Assembly (NCBI RefSeq): GCF_010092985.1
Contig: NZ_CP048106.1
Coordinates: 3,697,001 to 3,761,000 of the forward strand
Direction of reading: 5' to 3'
DNA from: Pontibacter pudoricolor
GTDB taxonomy: Bacteria > Bacteroidota > Bacteroidia > Cytophagales > Hymenobacteraceae
DNA length: 64,000 nt
The notes beneath the pieces are model-generated. The model was not told the origin of the DNA, did no database searches, and saw nothing but the letters and a program-made list of their open reading frames with translations. Positions 26,560 through 35,894 of the stretch are shown here, in pieces (the first letter of the stretch is position 1; each line of letters starts with the position of its first letter). Position numbers and translations under genes: made by a program.

Positions 26560-27063
26560 TTAGTCCCAGTCCCAGTCGTCGTCACCGTCACTATTTTCTT
26601 CAGGGTCTGTAACTATAGGTGCTTTAATGTAAAGGCCGAATGCTTTCCTGGTCCCCTCCTTATTGTATCTTACTCTATAGTTTAAACCCAGGTAGTAGTT
26701 TACCCAGTAATCGGTTTGCAGGCCAACTATAGTTGGTTCCTCTTTTCTGAACTCTACATATGGTCCTGCGGAAAGTCCGGCGATTCCTATACCGGTTTGT
26801 GCCTGGGTATAGAGTATCGTGCTTCCTTTTCGGCGATCAAAACCAAGGTTGGCACTTACCGGGACGTTGTTATCTTCATACCACCACAAGGCAGCTTCCA
26901 CGCCCCAGCTTATCTTAGGCTTTTTGTCGCCAAAATTAAAATGAAAGGCCGGACCAACCGAAAATACATCCTGCGCTTTTAATGAAGATAAGGGTAGTAA
27001 AAACACGACAAGCAAAAGCAGTTTATACTTTACAACCGCTTTCTGGTAAACAGGGAGGCTCAA
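26560..27063 (-). CDS. Secreted beta-rich protein, probably outer membrane
   Basis: 167 residues with a signal peptide that ends in LSSLKAQ (about residue 31). The mature part alternates polar and hydrophobic residues in strands of 9-11 (VFSVGPAFHFNFG, YWVNYYLGLNYRVRYN), as in small outer membrane barrels. The tail is acidic (EENSDGDDDWDWD). No family name comes to mind. Its start lies 16 bases after the stop of the LOG-family gene, in the same direction, so the two may share a message. Confidence 0.75.
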   Translation of the reverse strand: MSLPVYQKAVVKYKLLLLVVFLLPLSSLKAQDVFSVGPAFHFNFGDKKPKISWGVEAALWWYEDNNVPVSANLGFDRRKGSTILYTQAQTGIGIAGLSAGPYVEFRKEEPTIVGLQTDYWVNYYLGLNYRVRYNKEGTRKAFGLYIKAPIVTDPEENSDGDDDWDWD

Positions 27064-27078
27064 TTTGTCTTAGGGTGG

Positions 27079-27660
27079 TTAGATTCGTTTAAAGTCGACC
27101 CAGTAATCTGAAGAAGCATCAGAGAATACACGTAATTTTTGCAGCAATATAACAGGATCAGCTTCTACTATAAGCTTGTCCAGCTGATCTTTTTTTACAA
27201 ATCCTTCCGCAACCGTATGGCTGATCATCTCAAAGAATCTATCATAGTAGCCATTGATGTTATAGAAGGCCACCGGCTTTTTAATAATACCCAGTTGGTT
27301 CCAGGTAATGATCTCACAGATCTCATCGAACGTGCCGAAACCGCCGGGCATGGCAATGAAGGCATCGGACCGGGCAGCCATAATAGCTTTGCGCTCATGC
27401 ATGGTTTCTACCACATGTAACTCGTGCAGGCCAGTGTGGGCAACTTCGCGGTCTACCAGGCTCTGCGGAATCACGCCAATTGCTTTGCCACCGTGTTCCA
27501 GCACAGCATCCGCTATTATCCCCATTAGCCCAACATTGCCACCACCATACACAATTGCTATAGTTTGCTCGGCCATTAATTTACCTAAAGCAGCTGATGC
27601 CTCGCTATATACCGGATTCCGGCCTGTGTTTGCCCCACAGAAAACGCCTATACTTCTCAT
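27079..27660 (-). CDS. LOG-family (TIGR00730) nucleoside monophosphate phosphoribohydrolase
   Basis: 193 residues, full family length. The signature PGGFGTFDE at 105-113 and GGGNVGLMG at 39-47 place it in the LOG (lonely guy) family, once called lysine decarboxylase-like. These Rossmann-fold enzymes release the base from nucleoside 5'-monophosphates, in plants and some bacteria from cytokinin precursors. In this organism a general nucleotide-salvage or cleansing role is likely. The gene precedes the beta-rich protein gene by 15 bases. Confidence 0.92.
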   Translation of the reverse strand: MRSIGVFCGANTGRNPVYSEASAALGKLMAEQTIAIVYGGGNVGLMGIIADAVLEHGGKAIGVIPQSLVDREVAHTGLHELHVVETMHERKAIMAARSDAFIAMPGGFGTFDEICEIITWNQLGIIKKPVAFYNINGYYDRFFEMISHTVAEGFVKKDQLDKLIVEADPVILLQKLRVFSDASSDYWVDFKRI

Positions 27661-27694
27661 TACTCTTTACTGAATTTAAAAACCGGGAAAAGGA

Positions 27695-27720
27695 AAGCTC
27701 CGCCATTTCTGACGGAGCTC
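27695..27720 (-). terminator. Hairpin, candidate terminator for the cysteine desulfurase gene
   Basis: AGCTCCG and CGGAGCT pair across a 10-base loop just after the desulfurase stop (minus strand). Only a short T run follows, so the call is weak. Confidence 0.5.
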
Positions 27721-27738
27721 TGTTTATAGTTATAACTT

Positions 27739-28881
27739 TTATGCTGTAACCTTATTATACATTTTGGCTAAGGTCTCTGCGGCGTAGTCAATCTCAGCTT
27801 CGGTGTTGTATTTACTGAAAGAGAAACGAACCGAACCACGCAAAGGGTCAACGTTAAGGGCACGCAGCACATGCGAACCGGCATTGGCGCCACTGCTGCA
27901 GGCGCTACCACCCGAGGCAGATATTTTGGCAATATCTAGGCTAAACAGCAACATCTCGTTCATATCTGATGCAGGCAGGCTTACATTAAGTACCGTGTAC
28001 AGGCTCTTGTCGCCAAACTCCGACAAACCGTTAAAGCTTACATCTTCCATCTGCTCACGCAGTTTATAGATCATCCTGGCTTTCAGGCCCTGAATGTGAC
28101 GCATGTGGTCTTCCATGTCGCGGTACGCAATTTCCAGCGCTTTTGCCAGGCCAATAATACCGTACACATTTTCGGTGCCGCCACGCATGTTACGCTCCTG
28201 CGCTCCGCCCTGTATCAACGGCTGAATTTTATAGTTTGCATCGCAGTACAGGAAACCAACTCCTTTAGGCCCATGAAATTTATGCGCCGAACCAACTATA
28301 AAATTAGCACCCAGCGTTTGCAGGTCGTGCTTGTAGTGGCCCATGGTCTGCACCGTATCCGAATGGAAGATGGCATTATATTTTCTGCAGATCTCCCCGA
28401 TAGCTTCAATGTTGTTCAGGTTGCCAATTTCGTTGTTGGCATGCATGATCGAAACTATAGTTTGTGGCTGGTTGGCCAGCAGTTCTTCCAGGTGCTCCAG
28501 GTCCAGGGTGCCGCGTTCGTCGTGGCGAAGGTAGCTTACCTGCACGCCATCCTGCTTTTCCAACATGTCCATAGTATGCAAAACCGCGTGGTGCTCCAGT
28601 TTGGTGCTGATTGCGTGCTTTATACCAAAGGTGCGACACGTGCAAACCAGAGCAGAGTTGTCGGCCTCAGTGCCACCTGATGTAAAGAAGATCTCAGCAG
28701 GGGAGGTGTTTAGTAACGAGGCTACCGTTTTACGTGCTTTCTCGATAGCTGCCCTTACCTCCCGGCCATGTGAGTGGATAGAAGACGGGTTTCCGTAGTG
28801 TTCCAGCATAAAAGGGGCCATGGCATCAAAAACTTCCTTGTCTAAAGGAGTGGTGGCAGCATTATCTAAATATACACGCAT
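27739..28881 (-). CDS. Cysteine desulfurase (NifS/IscS-like)
   Basis: 380 residues from the ATG at 28881, which gives the usual MRVYLDNAATTPLD start; another ATG lies 18 bases upstream. It is a PLP enzyme that takes sulfur from cysteine for iron-sulfur clusters and tRNA thiolation. The PLP lysine is in GSAHKFHGPKG, and the sulfur-carrying Cys is in GGSACSSGAN. The length is shorter than IscS (about 404), as in the NifS-like group. No isc or suf genes adjoin, so its scaffold partner is not shown. The catalytic loop is complete. Confidence 0.95.
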   Translation of the reverse strand: MRVYLDNAATTPLDKEVFDAMAPFMLEHYGNPSSIHSHGREVRAAIEKARKTVASLLNTSPAEIFFTSGGTEADNSALVCTCRTFGIKHAISTKLEHHAVLHTMDMLEKQDGVQVSYLRHDERGTLDLEHLEELLANQPQTIVSIMHANNEIGNLNNIEAIGEICRKYNAIFHSDTVQTMGHYKHDLQTLGANFIVGSAHKFHGPKGVGFLYCDANYKIQPLIQGGAQERNMRGGTENVYGIIGLAKALEIAYRDMEDHMRHIQGLKARMIYKLREQMEDVSFNGLSEFGDKSLYTVLNVSLPASDMNEMLLFSLDIAKISASGGSACSSGANAGSHVLRALNVDPLRGSVRFSFSKYNTEAEIDYAAETLAKMYNKVTA

Positions 28882-28936
28882 GTCGGTAAAGGTTTGCATT
28901 ACTATATAACGAACTACTAAAGTATTAAAAAAAGTT

Positions 28937-28975
28937 GCGCCAAGGAGAAAGAAATTGAATTTCTCTCCTTGGCGC
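28937..28975 (-). terminator. Terminator after glmM
   Basis: GCGCCAAGGAGA and TCTCCTTGGCGC form a 12 bp stem, followed on the minus strand by a T run (28925-28931 region). It separates glmM from the desulfurase gene. Confidence 0.9.
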
Positions 28976-29015
28976 GTTTAGGTTGCCTGTTAAGATGTAT
29001 ACTTACAACAACACA

Positions 29016-30410
29016 TTATGCTTTCGCTGAAATTATTTCCTTGATGTCTGCAATGATCTTGTTAGCCAGGTGGTCGGCAGTCGCGTTGCTATCCGATTCT
29101 GCATAAATACGGATGATCGGCTCGGTGTTAGACTTGCGCAGGTGCACCCACTCTTTATCAAACTCGATCTTTACACCATCTATCGTATTGATAGGTTGTT
29201 TGGCGTAGCGCTCCTGCATTTGAGTAAGCACAGCATCCACATCCACATCCGGCGTAAGCTCAATCTTGTTTTTAGAGATATAATAATTAGGGTAACTGGC
29301 TCGCAGGCGCGTCATGCTTAAACCAGATTTTGCAAGGTGCGTCAGGAACAAAGCAATACCAACCAGTGCGTCGCGGCCATAGTGCAGTTCAGGGTAAATG
29401 ATGCCACCGTTACCTTCGCCGCCAATCACAGCGTTCTGCTCCTTCATCATGTTCACCACGTTTACTTCGCCAACGGCGGCGGCAAAATAGTTGCCTCCCG
29501 CTTTCTCGGTCACGTCACGCAACGCTCTAGTAGAGGATAGGTTAGAAACGGAGTTTCCTACTTTATTCTTTAAGATATAGTCAGCAACAGCTACCAGCGT
29601 ATATTCTTCGCCGAACATGCTGCCGTCTTCGTTTATCAACGCCAGGCGGTCCACATCCGGGTCTACCACTATACCCAGGTCAAACTTGCCTTTCTCAATC
29701 ACTTTAGAAATCTCGCGCAGGTTCTCTGGAAGCGGTTCCGGGTTATGCGGGAAATGTCCGTCCGGCTCGCAGTATAGTTTCTCTATCGTTTTAACACCTA
29801 AGGCTTTTAACAGCATTGGCACTGCAATACCGCCCGTAGAGTTAACGCAATCTATAGCTATCTTAAATTTCTTCTCTTTAATAGCCTCAACATCTACTAA
29901 AGGCAGCGCCAGTATCGTTTCGATATGTCTTGCAATGGCATTCTCGCGCTGGGTATACGTACCCAGTTCTGTTACCTGAGCAAACTCAAAAGCTTCTTTA
30001 TCGGCCAGTTCCAGCACCAGTTTGCCTTCCGCATCCGAAATAAACTCCCCTTTATAGTTAAGAAGTTTTAAGGCATTCCACTGTTTCGGGTTATGGCTGG
30101 CTGTCAGTATAATTCCACCACCCGCTTTTAACTCAGGTACTACCATTTCCACAGTTGGTGTAGTTGATAGCCCGACATCAATTACGTTTATGCCTAAGCC
30201 CTGAAGGGTAGCGCAAACCAGCTTGTTTACCATGTCGCCGGAGATACGTGCATCGCGCCCAACAACTATAGTATTGTTATTGTTGGTAGTCTGCAGTACC
30301 CAGGTACCGTAGGCTGCGGCAAATTTAACCACATCCACAGGGGTAAGTGCTTCACCTGCCTGCCCGCCTATCGTTCCTCTAATTCCTGAAATTGATTTTA
30401 TTAAAGCCAC
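29016..30410 (-). CDS. glmM: Phosphoglucosamine mutase
   Basis: 464 residues. GlmM turns glucosamine-6-phosphate into glucosamine-1-phosphate for peptidoglycan and lipopolysaccharide. The phosphoserine loop TASHNP is at about residue 100 (GGGIILTASHNPKQW), the magnesium loop is DPDVDRL, the sugar loop is GEGNGG, and the phosphate-binding loop is RKSNTEPIIRIY. It is of the group annotated as phosphoglucosamine mutase in Bacteroidota, so the sugar specificity is inferred from that. It is divergent from mazG, with 125 bases between. Confidence 0.92.
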   Translation of the reverse strand: MALIKSISGIRGTIGGQAGEALTPVDVVKFAAAYGTWVLQTTNNNNTIVVGRDARISGDMVNKLVCATLQGLGINVIDVGLSTTPTVEMVVPELKAGGGIILTASHNPKQWNALKLLNYKGEFISDAEGKLVLELADKEAFEFAQVTELGTYTQRENAIARHIETILALPLVDVEAIKEKKFKIAIDCVNSTGGIAVPMLLKALGVKTIEKLYCEPDGHFPHNPEPLPENLREISKVIEKGKFDLGIVVDPDVDRLALINEDGSMFGEEYTLVAVADYILKNKVGNSVSNLSSTRALRDVTEKAGGNYFAAAVGEVNVVNMMKEQNAVIGGEGNGGIIYPELHYGRDALVGIALFLTHLAKSGLSMTRLRASYPNYYISKNKIELTPDVDVDAVLTQMQERYAKQPINTIDGVKIEFDKEWVHLRKSNTEPIIRIYAESDSNATADHLANKIIADIKEIISAKA

Positions 30411-30523
30411 TTGTATTAATGTTTATGGGTTGCAAAAGTAGCAATATTTAGGTTTATACTTTATACTTTCACGCAATTTATACCTGCCTGAGTACCATGC
30501 AAACAGCTGAAGCCGTATTTTAG

Positions 30524-30531
30524 TATATTTG
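30524..30531 (+). promoter_or_regulatory. Candidate -7 box (TATATTTG) for mazG
   Basis: It ends four bases before the mazG ATG at 30536. If used, the message would have almost no leader. Confidence 0.45.
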
Positions 30532-30535
30532 CCTT

Positions 30536-31345
30536 ATGGATAAAACTTTTTTTGATGACACCCCACGTGGCAGACAACTGCAGGCTTTTAACCGCCTGCT
30601 GGATGTGATGGACGACCTGCGCGAGAAGTGCCCATGGGACCGCAAGCAAACCCTGGAAAGCCTGCGCCACTTAACGATAGAAGAAACCTACGAACTCTCG
30701 GATGCTATTTTAAAGCAGGATATGCCGGAGATAAAGAAAGAGATAGGCGACCTGATGCTGCACATGGTGTTTTATGCAAAAATTGCTTCTGAGCAAAAAG
30801 CCTTCGACATTGCCGATGTTTTAAATTCGCTTTGCGAGAAGCTTATCTTCAGACACCCACATATTTACGGCGACGTAACAGCAGATACAGAAGAGGAGGT
30901 AAAAAGAAATTGGGAACAGCTGAAACTAAAGGAAGGTAACAAATCGGTGCTGGGAGGTGTGCCATCGTCGTTGCCGGCGCTGGTAAAAGCTATGCGCATA
31001 CAGGAAAAAGCCCGCGGTGCCGGTTTTGACTGGGATGATAAAAGCCAGGTGTGGGAAAAAGTGCAGGAAGAGCTAAGCGAGTTTGAAGAAGAATTTAATG
31101 TGCACGACACAACAACTATAGATAAGCAGCGGGCTACAGCCGAATTCGGAGACTTGCTGTTTTCACTCATCAACTTTGCACGTTTTGTAGATATTAACCC
31201 GGAGGAGGCACTGGAGCGAACCAATCTGAAGTTTATAAGCCGGTTTCAGTATCTGGAGACAGAAGCAGCAAAGGAAGGTAAAAGATTACAGGATATGAGC
31301 TTGGAAGAAATGGACTTTTACTGGAATAAAGCAAAAAACAAGTAG
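30536..31345 (+). CDS. mazG: Nucleoside triphosphate pyrophosphohydrolase
   Basis: 269 residues, two tandem MazG domains. MazG removes pyrophosphate from NTPs and dNTPs and cleans up damaged nucleotides. The N-terminal domain has CPWDRKQTLESLRHLTIEETYEL and the EIGDLMLHMVFYAKI metal site; the C-terminal one has EELSEFEEEF and EFGDLLFSLINFARF. Cytoplasmic. A very short leader is predicted from the -7 box. Confidence 0.95.
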   Translation: MDKTFFDDTPRGRQLQAFNRLLDVMDDLREKCPWDRKQTLESLRHLTIEETYELSDAILKQDMPEIKKEIGDLMLHMVFYAKIASEQKAFDIADVLNSLCEKLIFRHPHIYGDVTADTEEEVKRNWEQLKLKEGNKSVLGGVPSSLPALVKAMRIQEKARGAGFDWDDKSQVWEKVQEELSEFEEEFNVHDTTTIDKQRATAEFGDLLFSLINFARFVDINPEEALERTNLKFISRFQYLETEAAKEGKRLQDMSLEEMDFYWNKAKNK

Positions 31346-31863
31346 GTGAGCATACAACCTAAAAATTCATTCCCTATATTTAAACCGCACTTTCAGGTTT
31401 TAAGAGAACGGAATTGCTAACTTTTTTATTTAGTGCCATTTGAATTTAGTCGGAGTATCGCATAAGAAGTTATAGTTCCTGACAGATTAGGGAGTTGTAA
31501 CTTCTTTCTGTTACCCTCTCAAATTATGTTTCAATGCAACAATTGTATGCCAGCTATGTATAATGGTAGTGCTCAATTTTTATATTGAAGTTTTTTGAGA
31601 TAATGAATCCGGAGTGGTATTTATGCTTTGGATAATATTTGAAATTATATAGATTTGTAGATGCGCACCTGTTTATTGTGCTTAAAAGGTTAAATCATCT
31701 CCGGGTCTGATACCTGAATGCAGCTGCAATTAATCTCTGGATCTGCTTTTAATTTTAAAAAATTTAGTAGTTAAAGAACTAAAACTGAAACAATTACATT
31801 TTTATAATTACACAATCAATTTAATTTACAACACAAACAGCTAAACTTTAAACTTTAATCAAA
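31346..31863. other. 518-base gene-free leader region before exbB
   Basis: No reading frame or terminator of note. The stretch is AT-rich, especially from 31730 on (TTTTAATTTTAAAAAATTTA and following), and ends in a purine-rich run just before the exbB ATG. It is the longest upstream region of any operon here and probably carries its promoter and a long leader. I see no clear riboswitch fold. Confidence 0.6.
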
Positions 31864-32736
31864 ATGGAAAAAAAGACTGCAGTAGTGAGCAAAGATGCTA
31901 ATGTAGAAACAAAGAATACCTCGGGAGGTTCTTTATTTGCCACTATCGTTATTCCAGTTGCCGTTATAATATGCGTACTTATTTATATGTTCGTATTAGG
32001 TAACGGTGCAAACTTCGAAGGTGGTAGCAACGAAAATCATCCGCTTCCAGGTAACTATTTAGCTATCGTTTATAAAGGTGGTTGGGTAGTTCCTATCCTG
32101 ATGTCTCTTGTACTAATGGTATTTATCTTCGCTATCGAGCGTGTACTTACAATCAGCAAAGCAAAAGGTACTAAAAACGTAGCAGGCTTCGTGCGTACAA
32201 TTTCTGCTAAACTAAACCAGCGTGATATCAACGGTGCAATTGCTGCCTGCGATGTTCAGAAAGGTTCTGTTGGTAACGTAGTAAAAGCAGGTCTGCTTAA
32301 GTACAAAGAAATGCAGAACGAGCCTGAGCTTCTAAAAGCTGAGAAAATTGCTGCTATCCAGAAAGAGATCGAAGAATCTACTTCACTGGAACTGCCAATG
32401 CTTGAGAAGAACCTGGTTGTTATTTCAACTATCGCTTCTATTTCAACACTAGTTGGTCTGATCGGTACTGTACTTGGTATGATCAAAGCGTTCTCGGCTC
32501 TTGCAGCATCAGGTTCTCCAGACGCAACTGCACTATCAAACGGTATCTCTGAGGCCTTGATCAACACAGCACTAGGTATTACAGGATCTACCCTTGCGAT
32601 CATCGCTTACAACTACTTCACCAGCAAGATTGATGAGTTAACGTATAGCATTGACGAAGCTGGTTTCAGCATCATCTCTACTTTCGCTGCTCAGCACGAC
32701 TCAGCTGGTGAGACTGTAAGAAAACAAACTGTTTAA
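31864..32736 (+). CDS. exbB: MotA/TolQ/ExbB proton channel protein
   Basis: 290 residues. Transmembrane helices at about 20-45, 75-100, 178-205 and 220-245; the two last carry the conserved LGLIGTVLGMIKAF and ITGSTLAIIAYN. ExbB pentamers with an ExbD pair drive TonB using the proton gradient. The insert between helix 1 and 2 (NFEGGSNENHPLPGNYLAIVY) is typical of Bacteroidota forms. First gene of the operon exbB-exbD-exbD-tonB. The gene lacks the ACTATAG motifs that dot most of the window, and its codons look like those of a highly expressed gene. Confidence 0.93.
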   Translation: MEKKTAVVSKDANVETKNTSGGSLFATIVIPVAVIICVLIYMFVLGNGANFEGGSNENHPLPGNYLAIVYKGGWVVPILMSLVLMVFIFAIERVLTISKAKGTKNVAGFVRTISAKLNQRDINGAIAACDVQKGSVGNVVKAGLLKYKEMQNEPELLKAEKIAAIQKEIEESTSLELPMLEKNLVVISTIASISTLVGLIGTVLGMIKAFSALAASGSPDATALSNGISEALINTALGITGSTLAIIAYNYFTSKIDELTYSIDEAGFSIISTFAAQHDSAGETVRKQTV

Positions 32737-32755
32737 TTGATCTTAACACAAAGAA

Positions 32756-33361
32756 ATGCCTAGAGTAAAAGTAAAAAGAAATAACCCTTCATTGGACATG
32801 ACGCCAATGGTGGACTTATTCTTCTTGCTGGTTACTTTCTTTATGCTAACGGCGACCGCAAGGGAAGAGGAAGTCGTGATAGTAGATACCCCTTCATCCG
32901 TGTCAGAAATTAAATTACCTGATGCAAACGTGATCACATTAACGGTTGACAAAAACGACCGTGTGTTTTTCGGGGTAGACGGCCAGCAGACAAAGAAGGC
33001 TTTACTAGACAAGATAGCGAGTAAGTACGGGGTGAGTTTCAATGAGAAAGAAAGCAAGACTTTCTCTCTTTTAAGCAACTTCGGTGTTCCGGTAAATCAG
33101 CTGAAATCTTATTTGGCGATGGATGGCACGCAGCGCAAGAACGTGAACCAGCCTGGCATTCCGCTTGACTCTACTAACAACCAGTTAAGAGACTGGATTC
33201 TGGAGACGCGCAAGCTAAACCAAAAGGTTGTGATTGCGATCAAAGGCGACGTTGACGTAAGTTATTCGACGGTACAGAAGGTAATCGAAACCCTTCAGGA
33301 CCAGAAGGTAAACCGGTTCAACCTGGTTACTGATATGGAAGCCAGACCAAAATCTTTATAA
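32756..33361 (+). CDS. exbD: ExbD/TolR biopolymer transport protein, first copy
   Basis: 201 residues. The N-terminal helix carries the signature N-P-S-L-D-M-T-P-M-V-D-L-F-F-L-L-V-T-F-F-M-L, with the proton-linked Asp in MVDL. The rest is periplasmic. It lies 19 bases after exbB, and a second, divergent exbD follows 18 bases later, so the ExbD subunits may form a heterodimer. Same direction and near-zero spacing to the rest of the operon. Confidence 0.93.
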   Translation: MPRVKVKRNNPSLDMTPMVDLFFLLVTFFMLTATAREEEVVIVDTPSSVSEIKLPDANVITLTVDKNDRVFFGVDGQQTKKALLDKIASKYGVSFNEKESKTFSLLSNFGVPVNQLKSYLAMDGTQRKNVNQPGIPLDSTNNQLRDWILETRKLNQKVVIAIKGDVDVSYSTVQKVIETLQDQKVNRFNLVTDMEARPKSL

Positions 33362-33379
33362 TAGAAAGGAGATACTGAA

Positions 33380-33907
33380 ATGGCAGAAATACAAGAAAAA
33401 GCCTCCTCTGGTAAAGGTGGTAAGAAACGCGCCAAAAAGCACTCTACCAAAATTGACATGACGCCAATGGTAGACCTTGCAGCTCTTCTGATCACGTTCT
33501 TCATGCTTACAACAACATTCAGTAAGCCACAGACCATGGAAATTAACATGCCTGTGAAAGAAGATAACCCTGAAAACCAGATTCCTGTAAAGGCAAGTAA
33601 CGCAATGACGATCATACTTGGTGAGGATGATAAGGTGTTCTATTACTTCGGTTTAGGTGCTCCTGAGGAGAACCCGGAAGTGGTAGAGACTGATTATTCA
33701 GCAGCAGGCATCCGTAAAGTTTTGGTTTCGCCACGTGTGAAGTCAAACCCTAAGATGACCGTGATGATCAAGCCACTGGAGACATCGCGCTACAAGAACA
33801 TGGTTGACATCCTGGATGAGTTGAGAATTACGGATACCAAGAAATTTGCCCTTGTTGACATTACCGACACGGATAAGCAATTGGTAAAAACTAAATTAGG
33901 ACAATAG
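33380..33907 (+). CDS. exbD: ExbD/TolR biopolymer transport protein, second copy
   Basis: 175 residues. After a basic N-terminus (KKRAKKHSTK) comes KIDMTPMVDLAALLITFFML, the same helix and Asp as in the first copy, but the periplasmic part is different. It is followed two bases later by tonB, so it is translationally close to it. The usual ExbD length is about 140, and both copies have extended periplasmic regions typical of Bacteroidota. Confidence 0.93.
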   Translation: MAEIQEKASSGKGGKKRAKKHSTKIDMTPMVDLAALLITFFMLTTTFSKPQTMEINMPVKEDNPENQIPVKASNAMTIILGEDDKVFYYFGLGAPEENPEVVETDYSAAGIRKVLVSPRVKSNPKMTVMIKPLETSRYKNMVDILDELRITDTKKFALVDITDTDKQLVKTKLGQ

Positions 33908-33909
33908 AT

Positions 33910-34731
33910 ATGGACGAAAGTAAGTTAGCAAAAGCCTCGCTTGATGATATCGTCTTTGCCGGACGTAACAAAGCTTATGGTGCCTATCTACTTCGCAAAC
34001 TGTATAATAGCCATATCACAAAAGCTGCTATAATTGCTACTATCTTATTTGCTTTATTTATCAGTATTCCACTGATAAGCAAAATGATAGCTGGCGATGA
34101 AGAAGAAGTGATAGATGAGCGGATTATTACAGAGGTAGATCTTGCCCCACCACCGCCACTGGAAGAACAGGCGCCACCGCCACCGCCACCGCCGGATCTT
34201 CCGCCGCCGCCACCGCCAGTGGCAGCTACAGTGAAGTATACACCTCCTGTAGTTAAGCGTGACGAAGAAGTGCGTGAAGAGGAAGAAATTCCGGATGTAG
34301 AAGTACTGAAGGAAATTGATGCCGGTACAAAAACTGTGGAAGGTGTTAAAGGAGTTCCACCAGATTTAGGTGATATCGACGGTACCAGCGACGTAGTTGC
34401 AGAGGTAGTTGAAGAGAAGCCTTACGAATATGTGGAGCAGATGCCAACCTTCCCTGGAGGTGAACTTGAAATGCAGAAGTATATTGCGAAGAACATTCGC
34501 TATCCTGCAGCAGCTCAACGAGCCGGTATCGAGGGACTTGTAGTTGTATCCTTCGTTGTTAGTAAAACAGGTGAGATCTCTGAAGTTAAAGTACTGAAGG
34601 GGTTAGGAGCCGGAACTGACGAAGAAGCGATGCGCGTAGTTAAGTCGATGCCGAAGTGGAATCCAGGTAAACAGAATGGTCGAGCTGTACCAGTGAGATT
34701 TACAGTTCCTGTTCGTTACACGATCAAATAA
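33910..34731 (+). CDS. tonB: Energy transducer TonB
   Basis: 273 residues. One transmembrane helix (about 38-58, IIATILFALFISIPLI) is followed by a Pro-rich segment (residues 79-100, PPPPLEEQAPPPPPPPDLPP) that spans the periplasm, then the C-terminal TonB domain (YIAKNIRYPAAAQRAGIEG ... GTDEEAMRVVKSMPKWNPGK). TonB links the ExbBD motor to TonB-dependent receptors for siderophores, sugars and vitamin uptake. The short N-terminus (SLDDIVFAGRNKAYGAYLLRK) is shared with the second TonB gene. End of the operon; a terminator follows. Confidence 0.94.
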   Translation: MDESKLAKASLDDIVFAGRNKAYGAYLLRKLYNSHITKAAIIATILFALFISIPLISKMIAGDEEEVIDERIITEVDLAPPPPLEEQAPPPPPPPDLPPPPPPVAATVKYTPPVVKRDEEVREEEEIPDVEVLKEIDAGTKTVEGVKGVPPDLGDIDGTSDVVAEVVEEKPYEYVEQMPTFPGGELEMQKYIAKNIRYPAAAQRAGIEGLVVVSFVVSKTGEISEVKVLKGLGAGTDEEAMRVVKSMPKWNPGKQNGRAVPVRFTVPVRYTIK

Positions 34732-34750
34732 TATAGCCTGGCTATAGTTT

Positions 34751-34787
34751 AAAAACCCGACTAAGAAATTAGTCGGGTTTTTTGTTT
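34751..34787 (+). terminator. Terminator after tonB
   Basis: AAACCCGACT and AGTCGGGTTT form a 10 bp stem around 8 bases, with a TTTTTT run. A CTATAGTTT motif stands just before it. Confidence 0.92.
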
Positions 34788-34931
34788 TAAAAAAATATAT
34801 TCAGCATGCATACTAATTAATTTAAAAAGCGTATATTCAGTTTATACTATAAATACATCTATAAACCAAAACCATAAGCATATCTGAAAATGATCACCTG
34901 ATACATTGTTAAACTATAAAACCCAAAGCCC

Positions 34932-35767
34932 ATGAAAGAGAGCTATTTATTCGACATGACCTTTAACAACATTGTTTTTAAAGGCAGGAACAAAGCGTAT
35001 GGCGCCTATAAGCTGCGTCGCGTTTATCACAGGCACATAATTATAGCAGCTATAGTTGCGATAGTTATCTTTTCAGGGGGCTTATAAGTCCAATAGTCAA
35101 CAATGCGTTTTTTGCAACACCTGAAAAATATGTAAAACCGGTTTATGATATTATGGAGCCGGTTACTATAGTTCTGCCACCGCCGCCAGTAGAAAAGCAG
35201 CAGGAAATAGTACCGCCTGTTGCACCAGCGAAAGTAGAAGTAGCTACGGAAGTATATGCTAAAACCAAAGTGGTGCCTGACAACGCGCCTATTAAAGAGG
35301 TAGAACTTGCAAATCAGGAAGATCTGAAAAATGCCGACTTCGGAACAAAGAAGATAGAAGGTATTGATCCCGCAGACCTGCCAGCTATAGTTCCATCTGA
35401 TGACCTGACAGGCATAGATGGCGGTACAGGTAACGAAGCACCTGAAAACAGTGTACTTGACTTTGCTGAAGAAATGCCGGAATATGCTGGCGGCATGAGT
35501 GCCATGAGCAAATACCTGAGCAGAAAAATGAACTACCCGGCAGCAGCCAGAGCCGAAAAAATAGAAGGGACAGTAGTTGTTACTTTTGTAGTAGGCCGTA
35601 GCGGAGAGATTGAAGATGTTAAAGTGTTAAAAGGCCTGGGTTTTGGGACAGACGACGAAGCGCTGCGTGTAATAAAGAGCATGCCACGCTGGAAACCCGG
35701 AAAGCAAAACGGGATACCGGTGGCAGTTCGTTACACGTTACCTATTAAATTCTCGCTCAGGAACTAA
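34932..35767 (+). pseudogene. Second TonB-family protein, split by an apparent 1-base deletion
   Basis: The ATG at 34932 opens a frame with the same N-terminus as tonB (FDMTFNNIVFKGRNKAYGAYKLRRVYHRH) that stops at 35088. If one G is added to the GGGGG run at 35076-35080, it reads on as SGGLISPIVNNAFFATPEKYV into the frame beginning at 35153 and makes a 278-residue protein. That part has a short Pro run (LPPPPVEKQQE) and a C-terminal TonB domain (YLSRKMNYPAAARAEKIEG...GTDDEALRVIKSMPRWKPGK). It is a paralogue of the upstream tonB with the same spacing but has its own terminators on both sides. Confidence 0.88.
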
Positions 35768-35785
35768 AAATTAAATTATAAGTAT

Positions 35786-35829
35786 AAAGCAGAGGCCATA
35801 AAAGTAGAAGCTTTTATGGCCTCTGCTTT
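35786..35829. terminator. Long terminator after the second tonB
   Basis: AAAGCAGAGGCCATAAAA and its exact complement form an 18 bp stem around an 8-base loop. Confidence 0.9.
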
Positions 35830-35894
35830 CATATTTGGTGTGATACCATTAACTTTAGTGGTTAATAAATGCGTATGTTACTACAAAGTGTAGC

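Noticed and set aside
31346..31863. Riboswitch in the long exbB leader
   Set aside because: No known aptamer motif can be recognised in this AT-rich stretch.
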